Both the position numbers and the translations under genes were made by a program. Shown here in pieces: positions 57,281 through 64,000 of a stretch of DNA of 64,000 nt (position 1 is its first letter; every line of letters begins with the position of its first letter). This DNA comes from Mucidula mucida (Eukaryota > Basidiomycota > Agaricomycetes > Agaricales > Physalacriaceae), in assembly GCA_015501055.1 (NCBI GenBank), contig JADNYV010000001.1, positions 682,001 through 746,000 of the forward strand, read 5' to 3'. The notes beneath the pieces are model-generated. The model saw only the letters and a program-made list of their open reading frames with translations. It did no database searches and was not told the origin of the DNA.

Positions 57281-58423
57281 ATGCCTCAAAAAATAGTCGT
57301 CTGTGGTGCAGGCTTCATAGGTATCTATGCTCACTAGTAATATCTCGTCACCTTGAACTGCTTCAGGGACTCAAATAACGCGTTTACTCGCCAAGACACC
57401 TTCCATTCACGTCCAGCTTTCGTCAAGAACGCCTGAAAAGTCGTACGACCAGCTCAAATCTACACTGCCTTCGTCGAGCCTACTTCCTCCTGTGCCTGTT
57501 GATGTCAAATCTGCCCCTTCTCTTTCTTCTGCATTCAAAGACGCGTCTATGGTTATATCTCTCGTTGGAATCATGCACGGAACTCCAAAAGATTTCGAGG
57601 ACATTCAGTGGAAAGGGGCTGCAAACATTGCTGGCGCTGCGCATGACGTTGGCGCGAAGCTTGTCCATTTTAGCGCCATCGGCGCCGATTCATCCAGTCC
57701 AATTCCGTACGTTAGAACGAAAGGCCTAGGCGAGAAAGCTGTACTCGAAAAGCATCCAAACGCTACCATCATTCGACCGAGCTTGGTGTTTGGGCCTGAC
57801 GACGATTTCTTCAATGTACTGTCTTCTGTCTCCGTCTTCCTTGACTAAAACAAAGCAGAGGTTTTCGCGTCTGTCCACATTTCTACCTTTCTTGCCAGTA
57901 TTCGGGGGAGGCTCGTCCCTCTTCCAGCCCGTATTTGTGGATGATCTCGCTCGCCTGGTTGATCTCATCGCCAAAGATGCCTCCGTCGCCAAAACAGTGC
58001 AGGGCAAAATCATCGAGGCTGGTGGGCCCGAAGGTAAATCAATCAACAACCAGAAGGAGTCTTTAACTTCAACCTTGATCTATAGTGTTTACATACAAGC
58101 AACTTATGGAGGCAGTTCTGAAGTACAATGGCCGTACACGTCCGATTGTTTCTTTACCTTTCGCGGTTGGCACCCTCCAAGGTGCTATTCTAGAGCAACT
58201 TCCTGTGAATTTGTTCACTGTTACTCGTGCTCAAGTAAGTCGACTCTGGGTTTCGCTCTTGCAGTTATTTGATCATGGTCTGCAGGTTGAACAGCTCAAG
58301 TCGGATAATATCGTCAACCCGAACCCTGAGGCGAATTGTTTCGCACTAGAGACTTTATTCAGGAAACACGGCTCTACCCCAGGCTTGCGGTCGATCCATG
58401 ACGTTTTGCCATCCTACCTTTGA
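57281..58423 (+). CDS. Atypical SDR, Coq11/NDUFA9-like
   Basis: NAD(P)-binding atypical short-chain dehydrogenase of the NDUFA9/Coq11 type. Five exons (57281-57320, 57367-57815, 57859-58033, 58086-58234, 58286-58423) give 316 residues. The glycine-rich nucleotide site is VCGAGFIG at the N-terminus, split by the first intron after the third Gly. Further family marks are LVGIMHG, LVHFSAIGADSSSPIPYVRT, RPSLVFGPDDDFFNRF and PVFGGGSSLFQPVFVDDLA. There is no obvious long presequence, and length and motifs sit closer to Coq11 (a coenzyme-Q assembly factor) than to complex I subunit NDUFA9, but the two cannot be separated with certainty by eye. Confidence 0.82.
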
Positions 58424-58800
58424 TGATATTTGCCGTGTTGAAACGTCACCATGTAATTTTACGCGTCTTGTCGATTCCTGAATTGCTTGCCTAAACCTCC
58501 GCACCTGAGTACAAAGTGGCCGACAGCAAGTCCTGAACGAGCGAGGCCATCGGCAGGATCACGGACAATATATCCATTTCAGGAGGAAGCACCCGAGAAG
58601 AGGCCAATCATGACTAGTCCATGACTCACCAGATGACTGCCATTAAAGTTCGTTCGGCCGAACGTCCAGTGCGTTGAACGTTCTCGCCGGATATTAGCTA
58701 GCGATTAAAAATAGACCCTGGTATATAACTCCCTTGTGCCTGTCTGCTATCTTACAACTTCCACACGACTTGTCCACGACCTTCATGACTAACTAGCGCG
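58424..58800. other. Intergenic
   Basis: 3' flank of the SDR gene and promoter of the MFS gene. A TGGTATATAACTCC TATA-like box lies near 58719-58732. Confidence 0.45.
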
Positions 58801-60840
58801 ATGAGTGTCAAAATCGAAGAGAAAAACAATCAGTCTCCAAGCGAACCTTCCTCCAGTCATGCCACTGCAAGGTCTCTCACCCCCACCAGTCCAGAGCCGT
58901 TTAGCATCTACACTCCACGTGAAAAGTGGTTCATCGTGTCGTTGATTGCTTTCGGAGGATTGTTTAGGTGATTTCAGATATTGGCCTTGCCTTGCCACGA
59001 TTTCGCCGTGTTCATCGCGCGTTCTAGTCCTTTCACAGCCAACATCTATCTCCCTGCTATTCCTGCGTTAACACGCGCCTTTCACAAGTCGACCGAGCTC
59101 ATCAATGTCACGGTACGCCAAGCGTTGAATACTCAGTTCGATACATCTTATACGGTCCTCAGGTCACCGTATACATGATTTTCCAAGGCCTCTGTAAGTA
59201 TGCAAACGCCTTGCCGTCTATTACTCATCTATAATTGACACAGCACCCATGCTCTTTGGAACTCTCGCGGACCAGATTGGCCGACGCCCCATCTTCTCTG
59301 GGTGCCTTCTTATATTATCCCTCTCGTGTATTGGTCTCGCACTGGTTCCTACGTCTGCATATTGGCTGCTTGTCGTCCTTCGTTGTGTACAAGCGGCTGG
59401 CTCCGCCAGCACGATAGCTCTAGGTGAGGAATCCTTGGTGGCAGGCTGCTACGAATTATGCCTATTAGACTTTCTACGCTCATAGGTGCAGGCGTTATCG
59501 GCGATATCGCCACGCCAGTTGAGCGTGGAGGCTTCTTCGGTATTTACAACATTGGACCTAATGTTGGTGGTGTCTCTTTCCTCTGTCGATGGCATACTGA
59601 CGAAATTTCGCGGCAGCTGGGACCAGCGTTGGGACCCGTGATTGGTGGACTTCTCTCTGATCATATGGGCTGGAGGTATAGAGCTCTTGATTTGCATCAG
59701 CCTGACACTCATGCGTGTTAGGGCCATTTTTTGGTTTCTGTCGATTGCATCAATGACTTGCTTTGTTATCCTCGTCCTGTAAGTAAGCGTTCTCTGCTAA
59801 ATACCACTTATCTTTAGTCTGCAGGTTCCTTCCTGAGACATTGCGTGCTATAGTGGGGAATGGCGCAACCGTGCCATCTAAAATCTATCGTCCTCTGATT
59901 CCAGTGGTTGGCAGAACGCAAGGGGACAAGCCACCGAACACTCAATGTGCTACCAAAAAGCCTTTCCGGAATCCCTTGCTCTTGTTAAAGCATTGGGATA
60001 TCGTTCTTCTTCTTGTGATGAATGGTGTAGTATCTTCACTATACTACGGGGTTATCGCCTCGATATCGACTCTTTTCAGCGAATCTTATCCTCGCTGAAC
60101 CAGACTTCCATTGGACTGTGTTATCTGGCGACTGCTGGTGGCATGATGCTCGGTACTACACTGATCGGACACTTATTGAATCGAGAATATAAACGGTATT
60201 CAAGGCTGTTGCGGATGCACGGGGACAGGATGAAGACTCTCTAGATATTCGAACTGAGCAAGGTGTTGCTCAAGACTTCCCTATAGAGAAGGTGTGAGCA
60301 TTCAAGTCCTTCCTGTGGCGCACAGCTCATTTCGTAGGCTCGACTCCGACTTGTACCTTATCTGATGCTTGCTATGACTGCAAGCTTGGCTGGATACGGT
60401 TGGTGTGTTGAAAAGAAGGTCAACCTAGCAGGGCCGCTTCTTTTGCAAGCGGCAGGTATGTACCGTTAAATGATATTGTCATCGCTAAATGTGTCCAGTC
60501 GGTTTTGTGGCTATGGCCGTCATGAGTGCGGATCAGACGCTCATCATTGACTGGGTTCCTAACCAAAGTTCTTCTGTGACTGCCTGCGTGAGTAGTCTCT
60601 CGACCAAGTAATAAGCGAGCTGACTCGACATTTTCACTGAGAATAACCTGCTTCGTTGCACTATGGGTGCGGCCCTCGTCGCTGTAATGGACGTCATACT
60701 AGATGGTATTGGTGCCGGCTGGACTATGTCCTCCTCGGTGGTATATCTCTCCTCACGATACCATCGTCTTCATTGTGATACAAATCGGACCTGCCCGACG
60801 CCGCAAAAGACGAGAAGAAGCGCTTGCCGAAGCAAATTAG
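58801..60840 (+). pseudogene. MFS drug:H+ antiporter-like transporter, frame-disrupted
   Basis: The gene encodes a DHA1-type major facilitator (12 helices; exporter of drugs or metabolites). About twelve exons can be followed. Clear marks: SPFTANIYLPAIPALTRAF in helix 1, motif A GTLADQIGRRP, LVVLRCVQAAGSAST, GPALGPVIGGLLSDHMGWR (the DHA1 motif C region), FLPETLRAIVGNG, ISTLFSESYP, LNQTSIGLCYLATAGG. In the C-terminal half four places lose one base relative to the family frame: near 60091 (SYP/LNQT), 60195 (YKR/KAVADARGQD), 60724 (GWT/YVLLGGISLL) and 60762 (IP/IVFIVIQIGP). The last family segment then reads to a stop at 60838-60840. Each shift would be cured by one extra base in a short C or G run. 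Pseudogene or consensus error cannot be told apart here. Confidence 0.8.
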
Positions 60841-61046
60841 CACTAAGAAAGACTTACGTACGCCTTTAGATCCTTTCATTTTTTAGATCCTAGTATGTAC
60901 AAGCTTATCTGTAATACTCTGGGACGTTTGGGAACAATTAACTCCTTACCTTCATCACGTGTTCTGGAAGTACTATCCTTCACACTCCCACCACAACTCG
61001 CCGCGGCGCGTCTTCTTCGACCGTAAACCTTTCTTGGAATGTAAAG

Positions 61047-62054
61047 ATGTCGCAAAACCATAATCTGTCCTACAACCGTAAGCGAAATGTCTGCGGACGC
61101 GTGACTTACTTACGCGTTTGAACAGAGGCCGTCCATGGGATCACTGGCTTCAGTACACGTCTACTGTTACATTCTACAGCTTCTCACACTGACTGGACAT
61201 AGTCGAGGTCGCGATACACACGATCCTCTACATCCGACATATCTATCCCCCGACCTCTTCGTGCGGCGTAGAATATACGATACACCCGTATACCAGTCGC
61301 GCCATCCCGCTCTGAATGACTATATCTCCGGAGCCATGAAAGCAGTAGCTGATGAATTGCTTCTGGTACGCTGCATGGTCTGATTGCATGGCAATCGAGC
61401 CCATAGCTTCTCGTAGGGCAACGTCGACAAGGTCGTGGTTATCCTCAAAGACAAGGATCACGTGCCTCATGAACGCTTCATCTTTGCGGTGCAGACCATG
61501 GTCAAGGACATCGAGACATTCGACAAAGACGTCAGGTAGGCGTTCGTCGAAGCGTATCTGAAGGGTTCTAAAGCTCTTGAACCTAGTTTCGACGACTCTA
61601 TCACTACAGCCGCGCTTGGAAAGTTTTTCAGGGCTTTCTTGGTCAAGTTGAACATGATTGAAAACCAGCTCGGTCGATTGGACTGGGTGGTCAGTGGCTA
61701 ACGCGTTCTTCTTATACTAAACCATAACGATATGATAGACGACGCGTCTTTTGCAGTCGTGTTGGAATTGAAGGATAACCGGGCACCGTCAGTCAAAGTC
61801 GACGATGTCAGTCTAAGTAGGCTACCTCAACACCGCTAATCTCCAGAACAGGAACCTCCTCCATGGATACCTGCGGACGTCAGCCACACAACAGCTAACG
61901 TGCCTGAAATCGCCGAAATATCTGTTCTGCGTGCTGTTAACACAGGCATAATAAACGTACGTATGTCTCGAGGATGGTGTCCATGGCTGATCTCGATTAG
62001 TTGACTATGGCCGTACAAGAATCGGAGGTAAAATTACAGCGGCAAAAATCATAG
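61047..62054 (+). CDS. REV7: HORMA-domain protein Rev7 (MAD2L2)
   Basis: HORMA protein that bridges Rev1 and the Pol zeta catalytic subunit in translesion synthesis. Start at MSQNHNLSYN; six or more exons. Family marks: QAVHGITGF at the N-terminal helix, RRRIYDTPVYQSRHPALNDY, AMKAVADELLL, VDKVVVILKDKDHVPHERFI, AALGKFFRAFLVKLNMIENQ, EPPPWIPADVS and the C-terminal safety-belt segment ending QRQKS. A TAG after DKDV is avoided by a 51-nt GT-AG intron (61538-61588). One unresolved spot near 61155 needs two extra bases to connect ITGF with VHVYCYILQLL; an alternative acceptor there gives an open frame but drops the conserved QAVHGITGF. The 3' half joins cleanly. Confidence 0.85.
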
Positions 62055-62148
62055 CTGTACACCTCCGCGTGTTTGTAAATTATCGCATTCGATGTATGCT
62101 AGTAGGGGTACAGATGCAAGACAGTGCCGGAAATCTGGAAATAATCGA

Positions 62149-63962
62149 TTAAACGTCCACACGAATCCGTTGAATAATTGGTATAATCCTCTCCCATTCT
62201 TCCATCGCCTAGTCGAATATGAGATCTCGAGAAGGTTGAAATCGAAGAGATTGCGCTTACAGCTTTATAGAATTCGATTTCTCCATCAGCTAGATTACCG
62301 AGCATCTCTTTCATCTCTGCTTCCTTCGCATACTGGAAGATCGCCTGCTCTCGTAACGTCTCGTCACTGAACGCGTCAGACGTTTCGTGAGCAGTAGTGA
62401 CGGCGTCCTGAAGCTATAAATGATTGTAAATATAACTACTTTTCAGATTTGCAACGAAATGAACGCACCTCCTTGATTTTGATGTCTAGCTTTCTCATCT
62501 TTTCGACTCGACTGCGGTCATCATCGGCGCCCCTAATAGCATCGACGCGATCTTTTAAGTAAGCACCGAGCCCAAGACCAGAGCTTCCTGCATGTCCGCT
62601 GATTATTGCCGCAAGCCTGTCGCGTTCAACAGTGACACCAGAGAGGTAATCAGAGAGCTCTTCGAAATCTAGTTGTTTCTGGTCCCTTAATTTGAGAACG
62701 GCGCGATTTGCATGCGAATACGTAAGAAGGGAGTGCAAGTGCATCAGGAAGGGGTCTGTGGTGGTCTGTGTCTACAGAATGACGGTAAGGCTTACATAGA
62801 ACGTTGAGCAAATGGACGCGACTTACATTGTGGCGAAGCAGAGCTGAAAATTCCAGCAATGTGTTGGAGAATTGATTTAACGGGTCGGTAATGCCTGATT
62901 CTAGGAATCCGAGACCTTGTACAGCAACAGCAAGATCATGATAATCTGCTGTAAGGTCTTCAGACGATTCCGGATTACCGTCTCTTTCAGCTCAGATACT
63001 TGACGAAAAAGAGGTTCAAAACCCGCAGATGAATTAACTCACCGCTTGTTCTGCTTCTGACTCTTCCCCACAAACGTTCCGAAACCACAAGTCCTTCCTC
63101 GAATTTGTCGACGCCTTCCCGCATGGACAAAAACCGTTCATCGGGTTTGCGTACTTTTGAGAACGCGTTTAATAACGTGTCGGAGATGTTGTCGATGATC
63201 CCTTGAGTTGGCTCCGGCCCAGGGGGATGCGCGATATGTTGGTGCATATGGACATGCTGCGCCAGGCGTAAACATGGAGGTATGAAGCTCAGTAGAAAAT
63301 CTCGTACCCATTCGGTAGACTCAAAGAAGGCTCTGACCAAAGTGCTTCGTTGGAGAGTGGGATGCCGGGCGAGTCGTTGTAAAAATCGGTGTAGACTGAG
63401 AGAGGGTCAGACAGCGATAAAGTAGCGATACGAGAACTCACTCTTGACGTCGTCTTTCCATGAATTCTGGACTGAAGCGGTCGCCAGTGATATATTCTAG
63501 ACAGAATTTAATATCTGGTTAGGGAATACTGGCGTCACTGACCGAGACGGTGCTTCCCCGGTAGTGCGGGAACGACACATGCTGGAAAGTCTCTGACGAG
63601 GTTCTCTCTCAGAAAGACAAAATCCTGGAATCGTCTACGAGCTGATGGTGTCGGCGTTGAGAATATAGGCAGATTGGTCTGCAACAAAGGTGAGAACGCG
63701 CAGCAGGATGTATGTGGCGACGGACATTTGCAGAAACAAGGTATGATACATATGCATCCTTAGTCTCTGCGAGCTCCTTGACCGGATCCTTGACTGAAGT
63801 AATGAGATATCCCTCCCACTTTGGATCATGAGGTCCTTCGCTGCTGTCCGCAGTACTTTGTCGGAATCCTGGGCCAGTGGAGGGGGGCTCGCTGGTATAC
63901 GTCGGGTGGGCAGGTGTTTCCCAAGTTACACTGTCGAATACGTCTTCATCATCGCCGAGCAT
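62149..63962 (-). CDS. SNX4: Sorting nexin 4 (Atg24/Snx4)
   Basis: PX-BAR sorting nexin acting in endosome-to-Golgi retrieval and selective autophagy. The start is MLGDDEDVFDSVTWETP. The PX domain follows (WEGYLITSVKDPVKE, TPTPSARRRFQDFVFLRENL, PALPGKHRLEYITGDRFSPE), including the Arg-rich phosphoinositide pocket. The C-terminal half is an SNX-BAR helix bundle: AFSKVRKPDERFLSMREGVD, LHSLLTYSHANRAVLKLRDQ, LDFEELSDYLSGVTVERDRL, EAEMKEMLGNLADGEIEFYK, then, after a 51-nt intron, AMEEWERIIPIIQRIRVDV and the stop at 62149-62151. At least seven exons. Only 38 bp of the window lie upstream of the ATG. Confidence 0.9.
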
Positions 63963-64000
63963 AGCGTCAAAGCAGTTGGAATGAAGGCAGAAGATAAACT

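Noticed and set aside
61538..61588. Nonsense TAG in REV7
   Set aside because: A 51-nt GT-AG intron in correct phase removes it.
1..64000. CRISPR array, tRNA, rRNA or bacterial-type operon
   Set aside because: No repeat-spacer pattern, cloverleaf with intact A/B boxes or rRNA core was recognised; the DNA is fungal nuclear.

Overview
The window is nuclear DNA from a filamentous basidiomycete, most likely an agaricomycete. Genes are dense and interrupted by many short introns (mostly 45-62 nt, GT-AG). A divergently transcribed HD1/HD2 homeodomain pair forms a mating-type (A/HD) locus at 4.9-10.3 kb. The recognised genes are eukaryotic and fungal: DMC1, CWC25, SLA2, SHY1, BDP1, CFD1, REV7, SNX4 and an oligopeptide transporter. 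All exon structures below were worked out by hand from splice signals, reading phase and family motifs. No database search was run.

Layout. 0.4-3.9 kb: a single-pass membrane protein and a low-complexity Pro/Arg/Glu-rich protein. 4.9-10.3 kb: the mating-type core, HD1 (minus) and HD2 (plus), with a broken second HD2 copy between them. 10.4-11.6 kb: two small unrecognised minus-strand genes that each have a diverged relative elsewhere in the window (family B at 43.2-43.7 kb, family A at 29.7-30.3 kb). 11.6-15.0 kb: a gene-free stretch. 15-26.5 kb: an RRM-like protein, the Fe-S scaffold ATPase CFD1, a disrupted gamma-glutamylcyclotransferase, a secreted RNase T2, a low-complexity protein, DMC1 with 19 exons, and a tandem active/inactive dual-specificity phosphatase. 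27-30 kb: gene-poor, with two small hypothetical genes. 30.5-42 kb: CWC25 head to head with a voltage-sensor protein, a Ser-rich protein, SLA2 head to head with SHY1, and a small hypothetical gene. 43-64 kb: the second family-B copy, an OPT transporter, a 958-residue membrane protein, a zinc-ribbon protein head to head with BDP1, a membrane-anchored beta-lactamase-fold protein head to head with an atypical SDR, a frame-disrupted MFS transporter, REV7 and SNX4.

Functional themes. HD1 and HD2 should form the heterodimeric regulator of sexual development. DMC1 (meiotic strand exchange) lies about 13 kb from HD2 and REV7 lies at the far end of the window. The other genes are housekeeping functions: splicing, RNA polymerase III, endocytosis, cytochrome oxidase assembly, Fe-S assembly and sorting.

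Two results deserve most attention. First, there are two unrecognised dispersed gene families, each with two members here, whose first copies sit side by side next to HD2. Second, single-base losses cluster in SLA2, the MFS gene, the gamma-glutamylcyclotransferase and possibly REV7, while much longer genes stay open. This is either local consensus error or real decay, and the sequence alone cannot decide which.
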